Below, piece after piece: positions 46,192 to 59,827 of a stretch of 64,000 nt of DNA. A program made the position numbers and the translations under genes. Source of the stretch: Calendula officinalis. Lineage: Eukaryota; Streptophyta; Magnoliopsida; Asterales; Asteraceae. Every line of letters starts with the position of its first letter. Within the stretch, counting starts at the first letter, position 1. The stretch covers positions 39,897,257-39,961,256 of the forward strand of contig OY970834.1 of assembly GCA_963853835.1 (NCBI GenBank), read 5' to 3'. The notes under the pieces were generated by a model. The model saw only the letters and a program-made list of their open reading frames with translations, was not told the DNA's origin and did no database searches.

Positions 46192-46434
46192 GTTATTATA
46201 TAACTTTTTATATTGCTTATTTTGGGTGATAGATTACGTTAAAGCTTAAGATCTAGTTTCATTTATTACTACTTACGGCAGGTGGCGTTCAACTAAGATA
46301 GCATATGTTTGCATGCGAGACACGTGGAACATCCGTGTCCCTTACCGGATAAACGCCGTCGCGAATCACCGTGTTTAAAAACCGTCATTTTAAAATACGA
46401 GAAAACTCTCAAAAGAAACAGAAAAAATTGAAGA
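46192..46434 (+). promoter_or_regulatory. LEA18-like promoter with RY and ABRE sites
   Basis: Contains the RY element TGCATG (46310-46315, within TGCATGC) and, four bases on, an ABRE/G-box ACACGTGG (46320-46327), about 110 bp upstream of the ATG. This pair is the classical binding module for B3 regulators of the ABI3/FUS3 type and ABA-responsive bZIPs in seed maturation genes, which fits a LEA gene. The CACTA insertion lies directly upstream, so anything beyond 46191 has been displaced by 13 kb. Confidence 0.7.
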
Positions 46435-46897
46435 ATGCATTCAGTAAAAGAGAAGGTAAGCAATGCAGCCAGTGCTGCCAAGGCCCATGTTGACTCCAGA
46501 AAGCCAATCTTGAAGAAAAGGTTCTTAATCTGCTACTCTACTACCGTTTTAATCTTGTACCTAGTGCATTAATAGTTGTACCTTCTTGATATTGATATAT
46601 GAATTGATTTTGATTAAATTGCAGGCGGAAAAAGCAACTGCAAGAACACAGGAAGAAAAAGAAATAGCACACCAACGTAGGAAAGCAAAGGAAGCTGAGG
46701 CCAATATGAATTTACACGTGGATAAAGCCGAACATGCCGCTGAGAAACAGCACGGAAAACACCACATTCTTGGCCATGGCACGGTGGCCGGAGGTGGACA
46801 CCATCAGACACCTGTGGACCCCGTCACCGGAACTGTTGCACCAACGTATCCACTGGGTGGACATCTTCATGGTCATGGACATAACAAACATATCTAG
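46435..46897 (+). CDS. Group 4 LEA protein, LEA18-like
   Basis: Exon 1 starts MHSVKEKVSNAASAAKAHVD; exon 2 (46625-46897) reads AEKATARTQEEKEIAHQRRK, then EAEANMNLHVDKAEHAAEKQ and a His/Gly-rich tail ending HGHGHNKHI. This matches the LEA_1 family, small hydrophilic seed and stress proteins thought to protect membranes and enzymes during drying, and most resembles LEA18. Exon 1 is uncertain. The donor that keeps the whole LEA-like N terminus (46520|GT) joins out of frame with exon 2. The strong donor AAG|GTAAGC at 46455 is in frame but leaves only seven N-terminal residues (97 aa in total). Either a 1-base indel occurred or the short splice form is used. Confidence 0.82.
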
Positions 46898-47448
46898 CTA
46901 TATATAGCTACTTCCTTTTTTTTCCTTGTTTTCGTATGTTTTGTTTTTGTTGTTACGATGAATACATATTTGAATAACAAGCAGTATACAATGTAGTTGT
47001 GTATTTTGCAATGAGTAAATACTATTTTGTTGCATGTTTCTCTTAACAAACATAGAAATGATCATATCTTAAATCACCTACAAATGATAACATAGAAATG
47101 ATCAGTTTGCAGTTTGATAACCTTTAGAAATAATTCAGAATTGCAATTTATAATATTTTGTAGTCCCCGACTCTTTTGAGAGCTACGTTTTAATCCTTCC
47201 TCTTCACACAGCTTCTGCAACTTCACTCCTCCTGCTTTACATAACTGCTACACCAAAGTTTCATTCTCACCACTTCTGCCACCACACTTTTACCACTCAA
47301 TAATAACTAACCCTAAAAAACAATATTAAATAATAATAAGCTTACTGGTAAAGTTACAAACTGAGACTGAATAATCATATATTTCAACAAGATTAAGATT
47401 AAAAAGTAAAGAAATTTTAGTAATTAAAGTTCATACAACTATGATTAA
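46898..47448. other. Intergenic between convergent genes
   Basis: 3' regions of the LEA18-like gene (+) and the conserved gene on the minus strand. AT-rich, no further gene or repeat seen. Confidence 0.6.
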
Positions 47449-48609
47449 TTATCCGACTAGCTGCAAGCGTCCTTTGTACTTGATATAATGTTGGACTGTT
47501 CCTTTTGGTGATAAACATGGGTTTATTGCTTTTGCAGATTTAGTTGTTAATTTGACTTGAAATTTGGACTTTGTGTTGTCTTGATGTAATTCCTCTGAAT
47601 TTGATACCATTTCAGGGTATACTTCTTCAAGAAATTCGTCTGCAACATCTCCATCTTCATCCATTTTAAGACGACATGTGTACCATTGAAGACCCTGACA
47701 CATTATCACAACATAAAAATTAAAGCTTGCAACATAATTTTAATGTAATTATTGATTTGTTTTGCAATATGATTAATGTTCTGATCAACCGATCGAGCTT
47801 TATTCTATTTCTAATGCAGATAGCTTGATCAAGTAAAGCTCAAACACTAACAGGTTGAGCCTATAATTTTAGATCTTGTAATGATGGTTGGTTAATCCAT
47901 ATGGTTTTAACTTGTTACCTAACTTGCTAATATGTCTGTTTTATGGTTGAACAACTAGAACGTCAGTTATATGTGAAAGTAGATGAAATTATCAGTTGGT
48001 AACATGAATTATATCTAACAACAATACTCCTCAAGCCAAAAATCCAACAACTGAACAATATAAAAAAAATACTCATTAGTCAAAATGCTAGGGTATCAAA
48101 TTTGTAGCAAATAAAACACACTATGTTTGGTAGCCAACATTTTTTGTTAGCAGTAGTCATGGTACAAATTTTTAAATACGTACCAAGCAGTACTTCCTTT
48201 AATAAATGTAAATTACCAGAAAAACTTTAGTTAGTTTTTAATCAATAAATGCACCCACCCCCTTTCAAAAATCGCAATAAAGTAAAATTGATCGTAAGCA
48301 AGCAATCGCACATGTTCAAACAATGATCTACAGTAATCTACACAATTCTGAAAACGCGATCAAGGAAATTACCTGAACACCACCGTCGCCGGCGGGACAC
48401 GGGACCAACATCGGGCCGATTTGATGAGCTCTATCAACGGGAACTTGAACGGAAACACTAAATCCTTTTCGAGGCAGATTACTATTATTGTAATTTTCAG
48501 CTGAATCCAGATTATTGTGTCTGTTCCCATCAATCTCGTCTTCGGAATCTCTGTTGACTTCCGGATTTCCGAATCCTAGCAATCCGACAAACCGTTTGAG
48601 GAACCCCAT
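47449..48609 (-). CDS. Conserved plant protein of unknown function
   Basis: Two exons (48373-48609, 47449-47694), phase-0 intron of 678 bp, 160 aa. Starts MGFLKRFVGLLGFGNPEVNR; the central part reads RKGFSVSVQVPVDRAHQIGP then LVPCPAGDGGVQGLQWYTCR and DEDGDVADEFLEEVYPE; the C terminus is VQHYIKYKGRLQLVG. I recall proteins with the MGxLxR..LLGFG start and GGVQGxxWYxxRLxxDEDGDVADEF core as widespread in land plants but uncharacterised. There is no transmembrane segment and no known catalytic motif. The Gly at position 2 may allow N-myristoylation (inference). The gene is intact. Confidence 0.85.
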
Positions 48610-50656
<2,047 letters not shown>

Positions 50657-50757
50657 GGTTTTTCTAATGTATGCCCGTGGGGCATACATTAGGTGCAATC
50701 AATGAAGCATCGAAATTGCACCTAAGATATACCTCAGGGTCATATTTAGAAAAACCC
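50657..50757. mobile_element. Short hairpin MITE, 101 bp
   Basis: The terminal inverted repeats GGTTTTTCTAATGTATG and inverse of CATATTTAGAAAAACCC are flanked by the 10-bp direct repeat ATTAAAATAA (50647-50656, 50758-50767), a Mutator-like target size. Inside are two further stem-loops: AATGTATGCCC/GGGCATACATT and AGGTGCAAT/ATTGCACCT. Confidence 0.75.
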
Positions 50758-51623
50758 ATTAAAATAATTGGAAAAATATAAAAATCACAATTAGAGTTAT
50801 CATTAATAAAATTCAAAAGTAGTTTATTAAGCTCACGATGAGTAATTTTTAAAAGGTATGATTCAATACATAACAAGTCTTATATACAAAACATACATAA
50901 TCTATGTTTAACTTACTAAATATGTAGTTTAGGCAAGTGGAATATGAATATGAGTTTTTCTAACATATGTAGTTTATGACACATGATAGAGACATTTAAA
51001 TGAACCATATAATTCCAAAAATGAAGCAATAAACGTGAATGATGCTTGAATTGTCTATTTTATTTTGATGTATTAAATGTTTTTTGTAATTTAATGTGTC
51101 TTAGAGGCATATATTAGAAAAATCCTATGAATAAAAACTTATGTAAATTGAATATGCACTTGATGTAAGTTGAATATGTAACTTAAATTTCAACAATAGA
51201 TTATTTAGATCGGTTAAAATTAGTTTTGCAAGTGGTGTGGTTTTATATTTGAATAATCTTTTAAACTAATAACTCATGCTAATTAGATTTTTATTTTAAA
51301 CGGCAATCATGCTAATTAGATGAGATTCAAAATTGCCGACGAAATGTGTAAGCAAAATTGACCATGATCACTACACCAGGTGTCAAAAGATATCTGCACC
51401 TTTACAACAATACCCAACTAGCTACATGTAATTGTAACCACCGTTTCGTGTTTATACGGCGGCACCAAAATCAAAAAAATCTGTTCTTCAAAACCCTAAT
51501 TTCCTCATTTTAACTTTCTTTCTTCAAATCGCATTTTTCTTCAACTTATTACCTGCAATTGGGTTTCAAGATCCACCTACATTTTCAAGATCAACAAAAC
51601 ACCCACAATAATTCTGTGTGAAA
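50758..51623. other. Intergenic and AHL promoter
   Basis: At 51108-51125 GGCATATATTAGAAAAATCC is an inverse match to the end of the 101-bp MITE and may be a half element. The last 150 bp (CAAAACCCTAATTTCC, CTTTCTTTCTTC) look like the 5' leader of the AHL gene. Confidence 0.5.
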
Positions 51624-53524
51624 ATGGACTCACGAGAATCATTAGCACCACCGCCGTCGCTTCAACGGCATCAACCTCACCACCAACACCAGCAGCTGCC
51701 GCCGGGGATGATGATGCCACCAAACTCTTACCCCACCCACCACCACCAACACCTACCAAACAACTCCAACACAACTCCGGCAAACAACAGTATCATAAGC
51801 TCCGATTCGATGCAGCAACGTTTTCCGTTTGAAGCTTCTGAACAGTACGGAGACGGATCGTCGCCGCCCGGTGGGTTTAGAGCTGGTGGCTTTAGCATTG
51901 AGCCGGCGAGGAAGAAGAGAGGCCGGCCGAGGAAGTACTCTCCGTCTCCGGACGGTAACATTGCACTAGGTTTAGCTCCAGCTCCGGTTACCACCGGTTC
52001 TAGCGCCGGTGGCAGTGGAGGTGGGCATTTGGAGTCTTCAAACGACGGCGGTAGCGCCGGTGGTGGTGGTGGCGGCACTCCGAACACCGATCCCTCTATT
52101 AAAAAGCACAGAGGAAGGCCACCGGGTTCCGGGAAGAAACAATTGGATGCTTTAGGTGAAAATTTTAAATTTTTACGTTATAATATATTTGTAGATTAAT
52201 TAATTGATTATAAAGTTTCATTTTTTTATGCAAAATCTTAGTAAGCTAGTATTAATGGCTGATGCACATTCTTACTGTTTTTGTTTCTCTATTAAATTAA
52301 GTAATTCATTAGCTTTTGATTACATCTGAATTGAAAAATAAAAATAGAAAAAGGATCTTCACAATTTATAATCTTTAAATTAAGGAGTTGGTGTCTATAA
52401 AAATAATTTATTTTTAGGTTTTAGTGACTAAATTTCACATTAAATATACCAATTAATTGTTAACTTGGATTGTTATTAAAAATCTTCTTATTTCTTGACA
52501 GGTGCACCAGGTGTTGGTTTTACACCTCATGTCATTACGGTTAAAGCAGGAGAGGTATTCATCCCAACTTTCACATTTAAATCATTAAATGTTGTCTTTA
52601 ATTCTTTCCTTGGATTATAGTTTCTTTAAAGCAGGGAGGTTTAATAAATTATTAAGCTTGGGTAAGTGGTAATTTTGACTAGTCAAATTACATGTTTAAT
52701 CAATGAATTTTCTTATATGAATAACGTATTTGTTAGTGTTCAATGGATCTCTCATATTTACCATATCAATATATAAATGTTACATTTTGGGATTTTAGGA
52801 TATAGCCTCAAAAATTACGGCCTTCTCACAACAAGGTCCTCGTACTGTTTGTGTTCTGTCTGCAAACGGTGCCATCAGCAATGTCACTCTTCGTCAGCCA
52901 GCAATGTCTGGTGGCACTGTAACATACGAGGTTTTTAAAGTTAACATTTTTTAATTAATATTATAACCTTTTTCTTTAGTTACATAAACAATTATTTAAT
53001 GTGGATTTCAGGGCCGGTTCGAGATAATATCTTTATCGGGCTCGTTCCTGCTAGCAGACAATGATGGTAACCACAGTAGTAGCAGATCAAGTGGTTTGAG
53101 TGTCTCTCTTGCTGGTTCAGATGGTCGGGTTTTGGGTGGTGGGGTTGCGGGCTCATTAGTTGCAGCAACACCCATACAGGTCAGTTATTTATTTATTTAT
53201 TTTTTTATACTTGATTATAATTTTTTGCACCAGGTGGTTGTTGGTAGCTTCATTGCAGACGCCAAAAAACCAAAAACGAGTAGCGGGCCCGCATCAGCAG
53301 CGCCCCCAAACATGTTGAATTTTGGTGTTGGCGGGTCAGTGCCGGGTGCAAGCCCGCCATCTGATGGGCCGTCAAGTGAGTCATCTGATGATGGTGGTGG
53401 TAGCCCGGTTCACGGGGGCCCGGCTACTTACAATAACAATGCAAACCAACAGGCTGGGCCAGCTATGCCCTTGTATTCCAATATGGGCTGGCCCAACTCT
53501 ACCATGAACATGCTTCGTAATTGA
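51624..53524 (+). CDS. AT-hook motif nuclear-localized protein (Type II AHL)
   Basis: Five exons (51624-52155, 52502-52554, 52799-52930, 53012-53179, 53234-53524), 391 aa. The N terminus is rich in His, Pro and Asn. AT-hook 1 is RGRPRKY at 99-105; after a Gly-rich stretch, AT-hook 2 is HRGRPPGSGKK at 162-172. The PPC/DUF296 domain (about 183-305) has TPHVITVKAGEDIASKI, FSQQGPRTVCVLSANGAISN, GRFEIISLSGSFL and VVVGSFIADAKK. Two AT-hooks plus PPC is the Type II arrangement of AHL proteins, which bind AT-rich DNA and recruit chromatin regulators as oligomers through PPC. Intron 4 is only 54 bp, a multiple of three, with no in-frame stop, so retention would insert 18 residues ahead of VVVGSF. Confidence 0.95.
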
Positions 53525-54149
53525 TAACTTGAAGATTAATGGCTAATTATGTGGGATTAATAGGATGATGATGTTTGTATGATGATGGTGTTGACTTGAT
53601 TTGTAGAAGTTGTAATGTAGGAATCAAGTTTGATGTATTTGTAATTGTAGCGGGATATCGATCTAGGATAATCTTAATGCATCTTATTCTTATTTCTATC
53701 CGAGTTAAGTTTTTTGTACTTGGTAAATTACGGTTGTATTTGCGTTTGTGATGGAACCAAAAAACTGAATTGGGATAGCACTGAACCGCTGTTTTAAAAA
53801 AATAAGAATACAATTTTAATTTTAAATCTAAAATAAACAGAAGTTGTTACTTTTGATTAACACAATCAATTTTTTATAGTCAAATTGTACAATGTAATTT
53901 CAAGTCTAAAATAACAGAACTTGTCAAGTCTATCACATTTATAAAAAAAAATTAATAAACAGAACAGAGCTTGTACATCCTAGCAAGGATGTTGTGACAA
54001 ACGAGTCATTTTCCTAACACTTATTGTAGCCTAGCACGAACCCGAACCGCGTTAAAATATACCGAAATACAAGTTTAATTCATAAAGACGACAAGTGAAT
54101 TAAAGGAACGAAATATTCAATCAACAAATAATTATCTACTAAATATGTA
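53525..54149. other. AHL 3' region and intergenic DNA
   Basis: Contains the likely AHL 3' untranslated region to about 53700. Nothing else seen. Confidence 0.6.
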
Positions 54150-54413
54150 CTCCCTCCGTCCCTAAATAAAGTTCCCATTTGTGTTGGGCACAACATTTTA
54201 GGAGATAGTTAGTGGTGGGGTATTTGGTATTACTTTTGAATAAAATATAAGGTTTGATTGGAGAGAGAAAGTGTTTTAAGAGATAGTTAGTGGTGAAAGT
54301 ATTTGTAATAATATTATTATATTAAGTGGGTCCCTTAAGTGTGAGAAATGAGAACTTTATTTAGGGACAAAACTTGAAGGTGAAATGAGAACTTTATTTA
54401 TGGACTGAGGGAG
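54150..54413. mobile_element. Stowaway-type MITE, 264 bp
   Basis: TA on both sides. Left end CTCCCTCCGTCCCTAAATAA; right end is the inverse of CTCCCTCAGTCCATAAATAA. It is a different family from the copies at 7.6 and 58.7 kb. Confidence 0.92.
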
Positions 54414-57149
54414 TAATATATATCAACCAACTAAAAAATTTTTACAACTAAAAGTAAATATCTAGTTTTGTTCCTCAAGTTCCAGCAAGCAAATAAAAAG
54501 TAAACCACCATCCCATCGATGGTTTCCCTGCAGCCAACAACATCACCTAAATCCTTTCCTTGAAGACTTTGATTTGCACAGAGAAAGGACAACCATATTA
54601 TCATTTCTTTCTTGTCAACCACAAAATAAATCTTATTCTTCTTGCCACTAAACCAAACCCATTTCATTAGAGGTATACTTTCTCACCATATGTCGAAATA
54701 CCTAACATCTCAAAACAAGTAACTAAATAAATGAAAACTAACTAAATAAGTTGATACAACTTTTCCAATGGAAGAAAGTGAAGGGAAACACCCCCATCTC
54801 GAATTGTTGGCAACATCATGACCAACTTTTGCCACATGGATACACTCAAATCATAAATATCCACACACTACACAACCTTTTGGTTAATAAATCAAACCCT
54901 TTTCAAAACATCAATTTTCCTCTCTTTGCTCTTACTTATTCGGAAGATCACACCAAGCATACACCACCAAAATTTCTCCCCAACTTTAAACAAGATCAAG
55001 TTGCTAAGTAGTTGTAACAGGGAAGTATCTCCTATAACTTGGAGCCAAAAGAAGGACATTCATCAAGCTCAAAGATAACTTACACCGAAACCAAAAGTGA
55101 GAAACCCTTATTTTTGTGACCAATCTTATTTTCCTTGTGATTTTTACTTTAAAAATCTTATGTTTATGCTAGTGTAACCACTCTTGATGTTACCCAACTA
55201 AAAATATACATCTTCACAACCTAACACTAAAACAACAACAAAAATAAATGTCGTTTCTAAACACTCATTCTTTCGAATCGAATATCACATTGTCAAAACT
55301 ATAACAACCATTTTATCACACGAAAGCATTTACAGTAGAAAATACGTAATATAACATTATATAATTTGTACAAAAACTTTTACCACATGTTTGGACCTTC
55401 AAAACACGAACCAAAATAACCCTTAAACTATCATTATCTTGCTAAATGGGTTATAACAAAGTTACAGATCGATTTGAAAAGAATTCATGTAAATATATGT
55501 TCATATATTGAGCACATCGAATTAAGGTCACGGTCATTTATGACAATAATACAGTTAATGAATAAAGCAATAAATTTCAAAACCTTACACGTGTGTTATG
55601 AAGTTGTATAATAGAAACATCCTAATAATCAATTTCACTTTAATGTCCATTTAATTAAGTCTTGTACATAAACAAACTTTTCTATAACCAAGTTTGACAG
55701 TTTCTTATATAGCCATGCGAACACTCTTTATATTATTAACAATTACATCATGTACAAGGAGAATAATAAAAATTAGTACTTTATAAAATCACCAGTGAAC
55801 CACTCGCACATAACATCATTAAAAACATCAATTGGGTGAACCACTTGCATAGACGCTCTTACAAGGTTGTCTACTTATTGATTAAGCGCACACCTATAGG
55901 TAGCTGAGGAGTATTATCAGGCACTGTCATTCATTATTTATAGCTTACTAGCATTTGGAACGCATCAGGTGAGTTTCACAGTTCCACTTTTATTGTATTT
56001 TAACTGTTTTTGGGGTGAGAAACATATTAATGTTTTTATAACATTTTGGTACAATTGATCTTTTGAAAGACACTTACGAATAATATTTTGGTACAATCAA
56101 TATTTGTGAAAATTTAGATAAACTATCATTTTGAGATAACTGGTCATTGAAAAGACATACTCAAACTAGTATTTTTATGAAAGGGTCTTAATGGAGATCT
56201 GTATGAAAAACTATATTTTGCGACACTAATCTTTGTATAACCGTGAGTTGATAGACGACGTACCCTATCGCCAGATCGTTTAGATCTAACATTACTGTAA
56301 TCATCAACTATAGTTTGCCAACGAATATATGAGTAGTACTATTCGGGCTTGATCCCCCGCTCATGGCTAGTCGCTCTAGCCGTGTAATATATGAGATATA
56401 TATTCTATTAAAACGTCGTGGACTCGACATGCCTCGGTAAAGGCGGATTTAGGTTTGATTACAGGCTCATGAACTTATACTTTAACTTGTATGCCTAGCT
56501 AGCTTATAAGGGATTACGCACTAAACTTATAGAATTTTGTTTCATGGATTTGAAACATGTGAACTTGAACGTACATGGATTTGTACTAAACGACTTACCT
56601 TTACAAAATCATGTTGAAAGGGTTTTATGCATCGCCCATATGCAAATTATGTTTTATAGAGTTAAAACAATTTACAACATAATTTTAAGCACTAAACATG
56701 TGTGAATTTGGTTTCATGGTCTTGAAACGGTATCTAAAGGTCATCTTACTATACAAAAATTGTACCAACAAACCTTTAAATGTAAATCAAGGATTTATAG
56801 AGTCATTAAACCTGTGAACTCACCAACCTTTGTGTTGACACTTTTTCTAATATGTTTTCTCAGGTACTTTAGTTTGAAGTGTTTGCATGACATTTGCACA
56901 AATCGGATTACTACTTTTGGAAAGATATATATTTTTATCTATACACGAAGTCTAGAATGTCAACTTGAAGTTTTAAAGTCGTTTTATGTAAAACTATTGT
57001 TGCAAACAAGTTACTTTGGATTTGTAAACGTTTAACAATTGGTAATCCATTTTTAATGCTATGTTTTACTATTGATCGATTGTTGTGATTTTCGATGTAT
57101 GTCGCACGCCCGCTCTTCCGCAAAACCAGTTTTGGCGGGGTGTGACAGA
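54414..57149. other. Intergenic with a probable decayed Gypsy LTR
   Basis: No gene supported; small frames at 54431-54667 and 54751-55011 lack recognisable domains. The right part (about 55900-57148) ends GGCGGGGTGTGACA and contains TTTCTCAGGTACTTTAGTTTGAAG, a motif also present in the solo Gypsy LTR (CTCAGGTACAGGTTTGAAG), so it is probably the 3' end of another Gypsy LTR. No matching left end was found. Confidence 0.45.
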
Positions 57150-57357
57150 TGTCTAATATAATTTCATTATAATTTCATAAAGGTTACAGGTTCGATTTAA
57201 TTTTTACGTAAATATTTATCAGATAATTAGGCAAAGATTCAAAAATGGTCACAACAACAGTTACATTATGTATATCACAAGTAAAACTAACTTCTTACCC
57301 TAGAAGAATCTGTTATAAACAGAAGTAGTATTTTAAAAAAAAGAAAAGAATAAAGAC

Positions 57358-58092
57358 TGTTGGAAATATTAATTAATAGCAATATTAATTAATAACTTGC
57401 AAGTTGGCAAGTTCCCACATTGGTGGGAGGAAGAACTTTTAGTGGGTTTATAAGGCATTTAATTCCTTAAGCTTTCAAAGGCTTTAGTGGAGGATTAAAG
57501 GCTAGACCCACACGCGCGCCGAGCCGAGACCGATGACGCGAAATGGCGCGATTTAGGCGCACTTTGCACTTCGCTGGGAGCTGAGGAGCTTTCTTTTTGG
57601 CCAGTACCGTAAAGATATTCAAACAGTCAAACGTAACGTTCGGGTATTAAGATGAGGTGTTAATACTGTGTACGTTTCTTCCGTTTTTTGACTATCAAAT
57701 ATCGGTTTCAAGACTGTATTAATATGGTTTTAAAGACTGCAATGATGGTGTACGTTTTCAGTATTGGCCTATATAAGAGAGCTCAATGCAGTGTTAGAGA
57801 ACACACGAAATTCACACTCACTCTCTGAAAAGTGCTACTGTTCTTCTTTGTTCCTGCTTCATCACTTTGTGTTACACAGTGGTTCTTTTGCTGTCGGAAC
57901 CCACTGTTATACTGCATCAAATCCTGGGGTGATACGTTGAAGAGCTAACAGCATACAGCACGTATAAACCTTAAAGGACAGAAATTCATTCCGTGCGGTT
58001 TTCTGTTCTTCCCGTCAACTTTCAGGTTTCTTTTTGTTCATTCTAATTATTTGATTATACTAATAAGTTACAGGATATAAAATATTACATCA
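57358..58092 (+). repeat. Probable solo Copia LTR, 735 bp
   Basis: Begins TGTTGGAAATATTAATTAAT, contains the Copia-LTR-like block AAGTTCCCACATTGGTGGGA and a TATA box in CCTATATAAGAGAGC at 57769, and ends ATTACATCA. The 5-bp sequence AAGAC flanks both ends (57353-57357 and 58093-58097). No coding or primer-site sequence adjoins it. The right end rests mainly on the 5-bp duplication. Confidence 0.6.
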
Positions 58093-58097
58093 AAGAC

Positions 58098-58695
58098 ATG
58101 AACAAAATTGTGTAAATTTAAGAGTATTTTATAGGGTGGGTTCTTTGTATAAGAAAAACACAAAAATCGGTTCGTTTTTCATATATTTAGGTGAGCGGTA
58201 GAACCGGGGAACCACGTTGAAGCGTGTAAAGGTGTCCTTGTCAGTTTCATTGTGGGTGCGGTGCAACCATGACCCATCCGGACCTAAGACCGGGCCTGAA
58301 CCGGATGGATGCGCGTTAACAAAGTAGGATTGGGACTCTTCCGGTACTTGACAAATGGCTTCACAAATACTAATTGCCCCACTATATTAATCATTTCATT
58401 TCTTCCTCTTAAAACTTAAGGAAGATTTAATATTTATTAAGAAAGATAATTCAAAAAACTTTAAAAAAATGAAATAGACTAAGAATTTATAAACAGAAAA
58501 TACTCATCTTATCTTAGAGATTAATTCCTACATTTGCTTAACTTTTACTATAAACAAAATCCTACTTTTCATAAAATAATTTCTTGGAATTTAAAATCTA
58601 ACTTATACAGATCAACCCAATTAAATGCAAACGCAATTAAAACTAATTAGTGATGTAATAAACTCAAAATGTAAAGTAGGTTTAAGATTATTAGA
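58098..58695. other. Intergenic, no gene seen
   Basis: A GC-richer patch (about 58195-58340, with AACCGGGGAACC and GGGCCTGAACCGGATGG) interrupts AT-rich DNA. Its origin is unknown. Confidence 0.5.
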
Positions 58696-59005
58696 CTTCC
58701 TCGATTCAAAATAAGTAGTACGTTTTCCTTTCTATGGTGATTCAAAATAAGTGATACACTTTGAAAAATTACTTTATTTGGCAAAAAATAATGGGACCCA
58801 CACCCACTAACTATACACTTTAACAAAGTGAAATGACATTTTACCCTTACTTTTTACTTTTAAACATAATTAACCTCAATTTATTCAAAAAGTGTGAGAC
58901 TCATTCCCACTAACCATCCAGTTAATCTAATTTAATCATCATTATAATCTTTTGTCTAAAAACCGTGAAACTCAAAGTGTATCACTTATTTTGAATCGGA
59001 GGAAG
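58696..59005. mobile_element. Stowaway-type MITE, about 310 bp
   Basis: Same family as the element at 7594-7904: left end CTTCCTCGATTCAAAATAAG, right end inverse of CTTCCTCCGATTCAAAATAA, interior ATGGGACCCACACCCACTAA. TA follows the right end; the left TA is separated by GA. Confidence 0.85.
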
Positions 59006-59827
59006 TATATATTTTACTATAATTAAATATTTTAAAATAAATAAACAATAATTATAAAATTACTTTAACAAGACGAAGGTAGTAAAAGAAACATTTCTCG
59101 TGACATAGTGAAATACAATGAGAAAATAAAGCCTCACACGCTCCCAACGCTCTTTCCTACATGTCACAAGCCACAATTTCCAATGATCTAACCTTTTATA
59201 TTTAAGAAATATAGGTTTATCATAAAATAAGGGTATTTCAGTTTGTCTTTACGTTTGTTTAACATACCATAAAAAGTTACAGATTTATACAAGTATTTAA
59301 TTAAAAATGGTTTTTCTACGGTAGGCTCCAGTGACATGATAATATATATTTAATGAGTCGTTTTTTCTTAAATAATTAAATATTTAATATCTTTTTGTCA
59401 TATACTTAGAGTATACAGTATATTGGAAGAAAGAAAAAAAAAAACATGATGTATTAGTAGCTTATACACTAATCAATATTTATAAAGAATTTAACAATTA
59501 GAAATTTAATAACAGAACCCAACGGCTATATATGCTTTTATTCTTTTAATTACCAGCAAACCAACACTGACAGCTTCCATGTTTTTTCCTTTGTTTATAT
59601 CTCCACATCATTATTAGCCGTTTGGTTGGCATACATCTTCAAATTCAACGACTACCATACAAACACCACCTTTCACCACCTCATCTTTTATATTCACAAA
59701 CAAATCCCCAAAAAAACTTTGACTTCCTCCACCATCATAAACCTTATAAACACACATTCACACACTCATAACATTTACAAACAACACACACATACATACA
59801 AACACATTCATTACTCTAGCCGCTTAA
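59006..59827. other. Intergenic and promoter of the SAUR-like gene
   Basis: AT-rich. The last 250 bp are C/A-rich and T-poor on the plus strand, as in a 5' leader. No other gene seen. Confidence 0.5.

Noticed and set aside
51577..52087. Minus-strand Pro-rich and Gly-rich frames
   Set aside because: Antisense shadows of the Gly/Pro/His-rich first exon of the AHL gene.
54431..55011. Small frames on both strands
   Set aside because: No homology recognised, no leader or splice signals; treated as intergenic.
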